From the NCBI GenBank assembly GCA_964012875.1, contig CAXGUU010000016.1:1-22190 (forward strand): a stretch of 22,190 nt of DNA. Direction: 5' to 3'. The stretch comes from CAXGUU01 sp964012875. Lineage in GTDB: Bacteria; Pseudomonadota; Gammaproteobacteria; Ga0077536. Every line of letters begins with the position of its first letter. Positions within the stretch are counted from its first letter, which is position 1. A program made the position numbers and the translations under genes. The notes beneath the pieces were generated by a model. That model was not told where the DNA came from. It saw nothing but the letters and a program-made list of their open reading frames with translations, and did not search any database. Positions 1 to 6,888 of the stretch are shown one piece after another.

Positions 1-280
1 TGACGGCGCCGTCAGCCGGGCAAGCCACATCGGCCGGGTTGTCCGAGCTGGGCCGGGCGCCCTCGGCGAGCGCGCGGGTAAAAAATGCGTTGAAGGTCGG
101 GTAGGCGTTCACCTCGGGTTGCTCGGCATCTGACATGTCGACTTTAAAAAAGGCGATGAAAAGGCGAATCGCCACGCGGGTTAAAGGGCCCCCGTGAAGC
201 GCCGTCAACCATCCGACGATTCGCGAGATCACTTGTTTGGGCAGGACCTTTTGAAGTGTGACGAACATATCGTTTGCCAT
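1..280 (-). CDS. psd: Phosphatidylserine decarboxylase proenzyme, N-terminal part (runs off the window)
   Basis: This gene makes phosphatidylethanolamine by decarboxylating phosphatidylserine at the inner membrane. Only the first 93 codons are inside the window. The reading begins MANDMFVTLQKVLPKQ and continues through FFKVDM, YPTFNAFFTRAL and CPADGAV, which line up with the start of Escherichia coli Psd (YYKVDM, YRTFNEFFVRPL, MPADGVIS). The autocatalytic LGST site that forms the pyruvoyl group lies beyond the edge and cannot be checked. The start at 280 is the first ATG after an in-frame TAG, and that TAG is the stop codon of the upstream pcuAC gene, so the gene cannot extend further. It is 18 bases downstream of pcuAC and probably the third gene of a sco-pcuAC-psd transcript. 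No strong ribosome binding site is visible, so translational coupling is plausible. Confidence 0.92.
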   Translation of the reverse strand, partial: MANDMFVTLQKVLPKQVISRIVGWLTALHGGPLTRVAIRLFIAFFKVDMSDAEQPEVNAYPTFNAFFTRALAEGARPSSDNPADVACPADGAV

Positions 281-298
281 CCGTCGGCGCAGCTGCGC

Positions 299-739
299 CT
301 ATTCTTGCAGGCCGCGTTTTCTGAAGGGGGCTTCGAATTCGACCGAGTTCCCGTCATCGCAGTGAAACGTAATCGAGACCGATTCCCGACCCGTCAGAGC
401 CTCGCCGGTATCCGACAGCATCAGGTGCATGCCCCCGGGGTGTGCAGTGACGGTGCCCCCAGCGGGGACCAGTACGGAATCGAGATGCACCATGCGGCTG
501 TTCGATTCGATGGTTCGCGTTTCATGCAGCTCCGCGGAACCAAACAGATCGTTCGAAATGCGAGTGATGGTTCGGTCCTGAGCGCTCCGATTTGTCACCC
601 GCATGTACCCCGCGGTCATGCTCATGCCGGGTGGTGGAGTTCTGATCCACGGTACTTCGACTTCGAGTCCGTCGCATGCGTGCGTAGTAGCAAAGCCGAG
701 GGTCGTCAACAAAGAGGCGGCAACAATCGATTTGATCAT
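299..739 (-). CDS. Periplasmic copper chaperone, PCu(A)C family (DUF461)
   Basis: The product is a 146-aa secreted protein that should hold Cu(I) in the periplasm and pass it to the CuA or CuB site of cytochrome oxidase, working with a Sco protein. It shows a signal peptide of about 21 residues ending THA before CDG. The family's copper motif is exact: H, ten residues, M, 21 residues, then HLM (HETRTIESNSRM ... GGMHLM). There is no leucine at the lipobox position, so a soluble periplasmic protein is more likely than a lipoprotein. Its ATG overlaps the TGA of the upstream sco gene by four bases (ATGA), which indicates translational coupling and supports a shared copper-delivery job. Confidence 0.93.
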   Translation of the reverse strand: MIKSIVAASLLTTLGFATTHACDGLEVEVPWIRTPPPGMSMTAGYMRVTNRSAQDRTITRISNDLFGSAELHETRTIESNSRMVHLDSVLVPAGGTVTAHPGGMHLMLSDTGEALTGRESVSITFHCDDGNSVEFEAPFRKRGLQE

Positions 740-1377
740 GAGTTGTTATGAATGAAGGTGCTAACGTTTTGGAAACGCTCGACGATCTCAACCGCGTTGT
801 GAGGGGCGGTCAAGACGCTGATGAGCCGACCTGCCGGACTGATGTAAAAAATTCCGGCCGAGTGATCCATGGTGTAGCCCTCACCTCGGTCAATTTTCAT
901 AAACAGCACACCGATGGAGCGGGCTAGCGCTCTTACTTCGTCGACGCTGCTGGTGGCAGCAATAAATTCGGGCGAAAAATAGCCGACATAGGGAGATAGT
1001 GTCTCAATCGTGTCGCGTTCCGGGTCGACTGACACAAACACGACCTGTAAGGGCTTGCCGTCGGGTACCGAAGTTTTGAGATCACCGTAGGCGTCGCTCA
1101 GAGCCTGCAGAGAGGTGGGGCAAACATCCGGGCAGTGCGTGAACCCGAAAAAAACGAGTGACCACCGCCCTTTGAGTTCCTCGTGGGTGAATGGGGCGCC
1201 GCGGTGGTCGATCAGGTGAAAGGATGCGACCGCGGGCGGGTCCGGCCACAGCAATCCCTCGACCGTGCGGCCGTCACTGCCTGCCCGATGATGCGCTGAA
1301 AACCATATTCCGGTTGCGAAGGCGCTCACCGCGATCAGGGTAGCAAGCGCAGCTTTTACGTGGCCGTTGTACTTCAT
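736..1377 (-). CDS. SCO1/SenC/PrrC-family copper chaperone
   Basis: The product is a membrane-anchored thioredoxin-like protein that delivers copper to, or reduces, the CuA site of cytochrome c oxidase. The 213 residues show one N-terminal transmembrane anchor (about 8-28). The Sco copper motif CPDVCP has Cys82 and Cys86, and the third ligand is His172 in DHSAGIFYI. SVDPERDT and the length are also typical of Sco proteins. An upstream in-frame ATG at 1605 would add 76 residues that lack any Sco feature and would precede the membrane anchor, so I place the start at 1377 (MKYNGHVK). The stop overlaps the pcuAC start by four bases. Confidence 0.93.
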   Translation of the reverse strand: MKYNGHVKAALATLIAVSAFATGIWFSAHHRAGSDGRTVEGLLWPDPPAVASFHLIDHRGAPFTHEELKGRWSLVFFGFTHCPDVCPTSLQALSDAYGDLKTSVPDGKPLQVVFVSVDPERDTIETLSPYVGYFSPEFIAATSSVDEVRALARSIGVLFMKIDRGEGYTMDHSAGIFYISPAGRLISVLTAPHNAVEIVERFQNVSTFIHNNS

Positions 1378-1537
1378 GTCGCGATTATAGCGGGGTCCCC
1401 AGATTGGCCTAACGCCTCGCGCGTGATGGACGGCAAATGAGTCCCGCGTCCTCGTTCCAGTGACGCTATGCAACGGACAACATGTGCAAAATACCACATG
1501 AATCAGCCCTTGAGACGCTGTCACGAACGCGCTTGCT

Positions 1538-2134
1538 ATGGAATACGACTTACCAGAAAAGCTCGGCAAATACGAAATTGTAAAGGAGGTCAGGCGCGGC
1601 AGCATGGGCGTCGTTTACAAAGCCTACGATCCCTAGATCGATCGTGGAGTGGCGGTGAAAGTGGCCCTCGCAGAATCGCTCAAGAACAAGGATCAGTTCG
1701 AAAAGGTCAAAATGCTCGATTTCTTTTGCGGGTTTCCGGACTCCGAAATTTGGGAAATTATTCGGGCGGGTGTCTGGATCGAGGCTGATGTCGATGAAAC
1801 CATCGTAGTTGAGGGTGACGTTGAAGATTCGTCCTACATCATCATCAGTGGCGATGTCGCAGTCTTAAAACAGGGTACGCACGTCGGCTGCCTTGGGAAG
1901 GGGGATTGTTTCGGCGAAATGGGATATCTAAGTCGCATCAAGCGGACGGCAACGGTGACAGCGCAGGGTCCAGTTTCTTTGTTGAGGGTCAACGCAACCT
2001 TGATCGAACAGGTGACCAGTGACTGCCAGCTGCGCTTTTACAAGGTATTTATGAAAATCTTGATCGAGCGATTTTCGATCACGACCAACCTGATGGTGCA
2101 GGCTTCGAGGGACGACCCCAAGCAATCTTTCTAA
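1538..2134 (+). pseudogene. Collapsed Ser/Thr protein kinase with C-terminal cyclic-nucleotide-binding domain
   Basis: The reading frame from ATG 1538 begins MEYDLPEKLGKYEIVKEV and RGSMGVVYKAYDP, the glycine-rich loop of a eukaryotic-type kinase. It then meets TAG at 1634-1636 exactly where a residue of the 'YDPxIDR' segment should be, and continues in the same frame with IDRGVAVKVALAESL, the beta-3 lysine strand. After FEKV the sequence jumps to KMLDFF and a full cyclic-nucleotide-binding domain (GDVAVLKQGTHVG, GDCFGEMGYLSRIKRTATV). The rest of the kinase domain, including the HRD and DFG motifs, is absent, so an in-frame deletion of roughly 200 or more codons has happened. The first loop glycine is also Arg (VRRGS). 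The part after the stop (GTG 1649 to 2134) is one open frame and could still be made as a free cNMP domain, but I see no ribosome binding site that decides this. Confidence 0.85.
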
Positions 2135-2139
2135 CAGTG

Positions 2140-3744
2140 CTAGCCGCGAGCGGCCAGATAGCGCTCGATCAAAGCGTTAGTTGACGGGTCATGCGAATTC
2201 GTACCGCGGCCCTGTTCCAATTCCTGAACGATGCCGTCCGCCAGCTGCTTACCCAACTCAACGCCCCACTGATCAAAAGCATTGATCTGCCACAGAACAC
2301 TCTGGACATAGGTTTTGTGTTCGTAGAGCGCAATCAAACTACCCAGCGTCGCGGGCGTTAGCGATTCAACGCTTATCGTCGTGGACGGTCGATTGCCTGG
2401 CGTCGAACGATGAGGGCCGAGATCGCGTTCGCTTTGGCCATCATCCCCATCTACCTTTCGTCCACGCAGTAGTCCTTCGGACTGGGCCAGGCAGTTGGCA
2501 ACCAGCAGATCATGATGATTTCCGCGACCGGCAGGGTGGGTCAGCGCAACAATAAAATCTACCGGAATAAACCGTGTGCCCTGATGGAGGAGCTGGAAGA
2601 ATGCGTGCTGAGCATTTGTGCCCAGACCGCCCCAGGTTACGGGTGCCGTATCGAAATTCACGGCGCTGCCCTCCATCGTTACGCCCTTACCGTTGCTTTC
2701 CATCTCGAGCTGCTGGAGGTAGTCAGGCAAATATCGAAGCCGGTCGTCGTAGGGCACGACGGCGTAGGAGTCAGCCCCGAGAAAGCTCGAATGCCATGCA
2801 CTCACGAGGGCCAGAAGCACCGGCAGGTTTCTAGTAGCGTCGGCTGAAGCGAAATGTTGATCCATTTCTGCGGCGCCGGCGAGCAGGTCGTCGAATGCAT
2901 CCATACCGTAGCAGAGCGCGATGGGCAGACTGATCGCGGACCACATCGAATACCGTCCGCCGACCCAGTCCCACATTGGATACACATTCCGGGCTTCAAT
3001 ACCAAAATCGACTGCGCGTCCAATGTTCGCACTGACGGCGATGAAATGTGATGCCACGGCAGATGCATCGTCGGCTGCTTCGAGCAGCCACTCTCGAGCG
3101 GATGTTGCATTCAGCGTCGTTTCCACGGTTGAAAATGACTTCGATGCGACGATGAACAGCGTTGTCGCCGGGTTCAGTTGCGACAGGATTCGATCAAATT
3201 CTCCGCCATCGACGTTGGCAAGAAAGTGAGCGTTGGGACCGAGCTGCCGTTCGTAGCGCATTGCATCGCAGGCCAACCGGGGACCCAGATGTGAACCACC
3301 AATGCCGATGTTGACAACGTCTGTAAAAGCGCGCCCGTCGAATCCCCGCCGAGTCCCGGACAGCACTTCCCCGACAAAGGTTGAGAGCAGTGCGTGCGCC
3401 TCAAGGATTTCTTTGCAGTGTGGTACGTCCGGAAGTCCGGCGACCGCCATTCGAAGCGAGCTATGCAGCGCAGGTCGTTGCTCGGTGTTGTTGACCTCAA
3501 CGCCGGACAACAAATCGCTGATTGCACCTTTCAGATCGAGCGCTTCAGCGAGTTCGAACAACAGATTCAGAGCTTTAAGCGAAATTTGGTTCTTGGATAG
3601 GTCGAGGGCAATGCCGGCGGCTTCAACCGTCAGTTGATCGAGGCGATCAGGTTCAGTAGTGAATAGTCGCTCAATGCGAATACCACCCATGGACGAAGCG
3701 GCATCGTTGAGATCATTGAGCAGTCGTTCCGGCAGGTCGCGCAT
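2140..3744 (-). CDS. pgi: Glucose-6-phosphate isomerase
   Basis: The enzyme interconverts glucose 6-phosphate and fructose 6-phosphate in glycolysis and gluconeogenesis in the cytoplasm. The 534-aa protein is close to the usual 545-550 aa. Both family signatures are present: DWVGGRYSMWS (259-269) and SVLWQINAFDQWGVELGK (482-499). By comparison with E. coli, the catalytic residues are Glu349 in MESNGK, His380 in TNAQHAF and Lys499. The sugar-phosphate loop VASKSFSTVETT is also intact. The gene is convergent with the kinase-cNMP remnant, with five bases between the stops and no obvious terminator. It starts at ATG 3744 and stands alone. Confidence 0.96.
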   Translation of the reverse strand: MRDLPERLLNDLNDAASSMGGIRIERLFTTEPDRLDQLTVEAAGIALDLSKNQISLKALNLLFELAEALDLKGAISDLLSGVEVNNTEQRPALHSSLRMAVAGLPDVPHCKEILEAHALLSTFVGEVLSGTRRGFDGRAFTDVVNIGIGGSHLGPRLACDAMRYERQLGPNAHFLANVDGGEFDRILSQLNPATTLFIVASKSFSTVETTLNATSAREWLLEAADDASAVASHFIAVSANIGRAVDFGIEARNVYPMWDWVGGRYSMWSAISLPIALCYGMDAFDDLLAGAAEMDQHFASADATRNLPVLLALVSAWHSSFLGADSYAVVPYDDRLRYLPDYLQQLEMESNGKGVTMEGSAVNFDTAPVTWGGLGTNAQHAFFQLLHQGTRFIPVDFIVALTHPAGRGNHHDLLVANCLAQSEGLLRGRKVDGDDGQSERDLGPHRSTPGNRPSTTISVESLTPATLGSLIALYEHKTYVQSVLWQINAFDQWGVELGKQLADGIVQELEQGRGTNSHDPSTNALIERYLAARG

Positions 3745-3946
3745 TGTGAGGTCCGAACAGCCTGGGTTGGTGATGTCGGTGGTATTTTAGCGTCGTCAGT
3801 CGGTGGGGTACCGGCTGTTGGACCTGAATTCCCGCAACAAGCCGTTGCCGCGCGGGTCGTGCCGCTGTCCACTGCGCAGGAATTGAATTAACATTGTCCC
3901 AGAGACGTCTGATTTTTCACGCTAGTCGCCGCCATTTGATCGCGGC

Positions 3947-4493
3947 CCGGCGGGTATCCGCAACTCGGTAGGTTTCGACTGGCGGCCCTGGGAGTGGTGA
4001 GTTGTGGTTTTCTGATAATAGCCGCGACTGGTTGGGTGATAATCTTCCGCCCGGCGAACTCAATCGCCTGAAGCGCGCTGGGGCACATTTCGGTTTTCCC
4101 TATGGTCACAGAGACGACGTGGCCGATCCGCAATATGTTAAACCGTTACCCGGGCCGGAAACGGTGTCACCCGCGCTCAAGCTCGGCGCCCACGTCGCAC
4201 GGCTTGGTATCGAGTTTTACCAAGGCAGTATGTTTCTCGCAGACGCTGGTGTAACGCTATTCGTCGCTGAGCACGGCTCGTGGAACCGTTCAAAGAAATC
4301 GGGGTACCGTGTCATGAAGACTGTTGTTTCAGATTCGGGTCAGGTATTGAACTACGAATCCTTCATCACCGGCTGGCTGAAAGGTCAGGCGCACAGGGCG
4401 AGGCCGGTCGATTTTGAGGTGCTTGCGGATGGCTCACTGCTAATTTCAGACGATCATGCAAATCACATTTATCGAGTGACCTACGAACAATGA
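3947..4493 (+). pseudogene. 3' remnant of a glucose/sorbosone dehydrogenase (beta-propeller) gene
   Basis: Only the last third of a PQQ-dependent-type sugar dehydrogenase (GSDH family, YliI-like, sorbosone dehydrogenase annotation) is left. Homology starts with GIRNSVGFDWRP (3953-3988), in a frame closed upstream by a TAG at 3923. One extra base at 3989 then shifts the frame, and the protein goes on as GSGELWFSDNSRDWLGD, AHFGFPYGH, VAEHGSWNRSKKSGYRV, RPVDFEVLADGSLLISDDHA and IYRVTYEQ to TGA 4491-4493. The N-terminal propeller blades and the signal peptide are missing, and nothing like them is seen in 3745-3946. A TTG at 4002 could open the second part as a frame, but this begins in the middle of a blade and is not a believable start. 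Confidence 0.82.
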
Positions 4494-5110
4494 CAAGCTC
4501 AGATTCGGACTTGCGCCTATCGATTGAACGATTGCGGGTCGGGCTGGATATCCGTTCTTACGACACGACCCGTCAGGAGCTTTTCGAACACTGGGTCTCG
4601 GTGGAGCAATGGCCCTTGGCCACCGTTGCGCTGCCTCTGATCGTCGGTTGTGATCCGGAGGCGTGGGATCGACACGTTGCAGAACGATCTCTGTCCCGGG
4701 ACGTGGCCCGGGTCAGTGAGGCCATATCCGCCGCGTTCGATTGCCCGACGGAAAGTAATGTGGATGCTCAGGCACTGAATGCCTGGGCCCGCAGAGAAGG
4801 TATCGAGCTGCCGACGGCGTTGCAGGCTATTTTCGACTTTCTCGGCACCGTACTGGGCGCGCCGAGTACGGTCGATGAATCTGATCACGCGAACGCATTT
4901 GCCGCTGCTAACGAACGCGAGCGGCTTTTGGGTGCGGCGCTCGCGTTGGTTACGAAATTTCCGGATCAGTGTCGCGATCGCAATGGTTTTTTTGATGGCC
5001 AGCGGATCACCCGTCTGATAAAAGAAAAAGGTGCAGTGTGGTTCCCAGTCGGGCCACCATCGCTTAACGACGATGAAATTGCGGGACTGTTGGAACGTTA
5101 CCTGACCTGA
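4490..5110 (+). CDS. Conserved-looking protein of unknown function, 206 aa
   Basis: I do not recognise a family. The 206-residue product is soluble by appearance: no signal peptide or membrane span, mostly helical composition, acidic, with two Cys (in VGCDPEAW and DQCRDRNGF) and a conserved-looking tail (GFFDGQRITRLIKEKGAVWFP, then SLNDDEIAGLLERYLT). The ATG overlaps the TGA of the sugar-dehydrogenase remnant (ATGA), so the two were once an operon with coupled translation. Unlike its upstream partner it is uninterrupted, so it may still be in use, but with its coupled partner broken its expression is in doubt. It converges on trhO with nine bases between the stops. Confidence 0.7.
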   Translation: MTSSDSDLRLSIERLRVGLDIRSYDTTRQELFEHWVSVEQWPLATVALPLIVGCDPEAWDRHVAERSLSRDVARVSEAISAAFDCPTESNVDAQALNAWARREGIELPTALQAIFDFLGTVLGAPSTVDESDHANAFAAANERERLLGAALALVTKFPDQCRDRNGFFDGQRITRLIKEKGAVWFPVGPPSLNDDEIAGLLERYLT

Positions 5111-5119
5111 ACTACGGCT

Positions 5120-6061
5120 CTAGTTCGAATTGGCTTCCGCCGCTTTTTCGAAACTGGCGCCAATGTGGGCACGTCCACGCTTTGATGCGAGTGAGACCTG
5201 CTTGCGGCGTTCAGCAAATGCCGCACGTTGCGTTTCGCTCAGAGCATCGAAACACGCAGGGCAGGAGATACCGGGCTCGTACCTAGGAGACGCGAGGTCT
5301 TCATCAGTGATCGGCCGCCTGCAGCCGAAGCATTGCGGACGTCCGCTGGGGCTCATATTGCTGTTGACCGATACGCGCTGATCGAAAACAAAGCATTCGC
5401 CCTGCCAAAGATTGCTGCGATGGTCGATTTGCTCAAGGTAGGACAGGATGCCGCCGTCGAGCTGATACACATTGGTGAACCCCTGCTGAAGAAGATAGGC
5501 TGACGCTTTTTCGCAGCGTATGCCGCCGGTACAAAACATCGCGACGGGACCTTCCTTGTCGTCAGTGAGTTCGCGTTCGACGAATTCTGGGAAGCGGTGA
5601 AATTCGTCGGTTCTAGGATCGAGCGCACCCGGAAAACTGCCGAGGCTGATTTCATAGTCATTGCGCGTATCGATCACCCGAACCTGCCGATCTTCCAGGA
5701 GCTCGTTCCAGCGGATCGGGTCAACATGTTTACCAGTGCGCGCAGCAGGGCAGATGTCAGGCATGCCAAGTTTGATAAGTTCCTGGCGCACGGCGACCTT
5801 CAACCGTCTGAACGGTGCTGTCGCCGCTTCGGAGCGACGAACGGAGGGAAAGCGGGTGGAGAACTTTGACTCGAGTGCTTCAATCAGGGTGTTGAGGGCT
5901 GGGCCATCGCCGCACACATTGGCATTAATTCCTTCGATTGCGACATGAATAGTCCCCAGCAATCCGAGTTCTTTGCACAACGACCACAGATCGTCGCGCA
6001 CCCGGCGAGGATCATCGATTTCGACGAACCGATAGAACGAGGCTACGGCGATTGTTTGCAT
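5120..6061 (-). CDS. trhO: tRNA uridine-34 hydroxylase, rhodanese-like (TrhO/YceA)
   Basis: TrhO hydroxylates the wobble uridine of tRNA to 5-hydroxyuridine (ho5U34) using oxygen, the first step toward cmo5U. The 313-aa reading has an N-terminal acylphosphatase-like domain (about 1-95), a rhodanese domain (about 110-215) with the catalytic loop CTGGIRCEKAS (Cys177, Cys183), and a C-terminal cysteine-rich part with two CxxC pairs (244/247, 267/270) that may bind metal. Family blocks GTIHVAIEGINA, VIDTRNDYE and YQLDGGILSYLE are clear. I chose ATG 6061 (MQTIAVASFYRF), as in the family. A longer frame from 6139 would overlap the upstream gene and has no family match. It lies 19 bases downstream of the cmoA-like gene and is probably co-transcribed. 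Confidence 0.93.
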   Translation of the reverse strand: MQTIAVASFYRFVEIDDPRRVRDDLWSLCKELGLLGTIHVAIEGINANVCGDGPALNTLIEALESKFSTRFPSVRRSEAATAPFRRLKVAVRQELIKLGMPDICPAARTGKHVDPIRWNELLEDRQVRVIDTRNDYEISLGSFPGALDPRTDEFHRFPEFVERELTDDKEGPVAMFCTGGIRCEKASAYLLQQGFTNVYQLDGGILSYLEQIDHRSNLWQGECFVFDQRVSVNSNMSPSGRPQCFGCRRPITDEDLASPRYEPGISCPACFDALSETQRAAFAERRKQVSLASKRGRAHIGASFEKAAEANSN

Positions 6062-6080
6062 CTGGATCTGTGCTGTGTTT

Positions 6081-6791
6081 CTACTTGATTGCCAGGAAGC
6101 CTTCAAAACAGACGTACTTGAAAATGGTCGTGACATCAACGAAGCCGGCCCGCTCTAAAAGCCCCATGTTGCCGGCTGTTGAAAACGGTTCGAGCACGCC
6201 CTTGAGGCTTCGCGCCTTGGCCACAATTTCGTCGCCGGTATAGCCCTGTTCGAGTTTGAAATCAGTGTACATCGAGGTCGCAATATCCTGAAAACGGGCA
6301 TCCGGATGGCGCACCTTCTCGAAAATGACGAGGGCGCCGCCCCAGTTCAGTGCTCGATAGATACGGTCGAAAGCATGCTGGCGTTCCGCTGGGGAAATGA
6401 ACTGGAGGGTGTAGTAGCAAACAATCAGGTCTGTCGCAGCGAGTTCGCAGGTGAGCAGATCGTCGTGTCGAACACTGACGTCAGCAAGCCCTGCGCAGCG
6501 GTTCGTGGCCTGCTTGACCATGTCCGCCTCACTATCTATGGCAATTACGCGAACCGATTTTGATTGATGGCGTTCGCCGAGCGCGCGGCTCAATTGTCCG
6601 GTTGAGCATCCGAGGTCGTAACATAGTCCCTTATCATGCAGGAAAAAATCAGATAGTTTGAGGACGAGATCGTGACCATGGGCGTAAAGCGGGATGGATT
6701 TTTGCGCGTGCCCGTCAAAATTCACACTCGTGTCGCCTGAGAAGCGCCAGTTTGCATTTTCGGCATGAATCACGTCGCCGACCTTGGGCAT
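6081..6791 (-). CDS. cmoA: CmoA-like SAM-dependent enzyme (carboxy-SAM synthase family)
   Basis: CmoA turns SAM and prephenate into carboxy-SAM, the donor used by CmoB. The 236-aa protein has a Rossmann SAM site (YDLGCSTG, 58-65; VIAIDSEADM), YYTLQFISPAERQ and LNWGGALVIFEKV. These align with E. coli CmoA YDLGCSLG, FTLQFLEPSERQ and LNPGGALVLSEKF. Arg194 in KARSLKG aligns with the arginine (Arg199 in E. coli, from memory) that salt-bridges the extra carboxylate. The sequence is nevertheless divergent (NWRFSGDTSVNFDGHAQKSI at the N-terminus), and a related subfamily of unknown substrate exists. The context, with trhO downstream and cmoB divergent, is the main reason to prefer carboxy-SAM synthase. 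Confidence 0.78.
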   Translation of the reverse strand: MPKVGDVIHAENANWRFSGDTSVNFDGHAQKSIPLYAHGHDLVLKLSDFFLHDKGLCYDLGCSTGQLSRALGERHQSKSVRVIAIDSEADMVKQATNRCAGLADVSVRHDDLLTCELAATDLIVCYYTLQFISPAERQHAFDRIYRALNWGGALVIFEKVRHPDARFQDIATSMYTDFKLEQGYTGDEIVAKARSLKGVLEPFSTAGNMGLLERAGFVDVTTIFKYVCFEGFLAIK

Positions 6792-6888
6792 TTCAGGTGT
6801 CCTTGACTACTGTGGTCGGGGATCATCGCATGACAGACGAGCGGATTCTAATTTCACTGACGCGCGGGCCGACAGGGATTCAGGATCG
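6792..6888. promoter_or_regulatory. Divergent intergenic region between the cmoA-like gene and cmoB
   Basis: These 97 bases separate the two divergent starts and must hold the start signals for both directions. Just before cmoB there is CAGGGA and then AGGA five bases before ATG 6889, a good ribosome binding site that decides that start. I could not identify convincing -35/-10 boxes by eye. Confidence 0.45.

Noticed and set aside
1378..1605. Extension of the sco gene to an in-frame ATG at 1605
   Set aside because: The added 76 residues lack Sco features and would precede the membrane anchor; ATG 1377 directly before the anchor is the family-like start.
2512..3637. Several open frames on the plus strand opposite pgi
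   Set aside because: They overlap one another and the well-supported pgi gene, have no recognisable motifs and no ribosome binding sites: antisense shadows.
3745..3946. Possible N-terminal remnant of the sugar dehydrogenase upstream of 3947
   Set aside because: One frame stays open for about 35 codons (3790-3890), but I see no match to the propeller or to a signal peptide.
4002..4493. A 163-aa intact gene with a TTG start
   Set aside because: The frame begins inside a beta-propeller blade, and family homology continues upstream in another frame across a one-base insertion, so it is part of a pseudogene.
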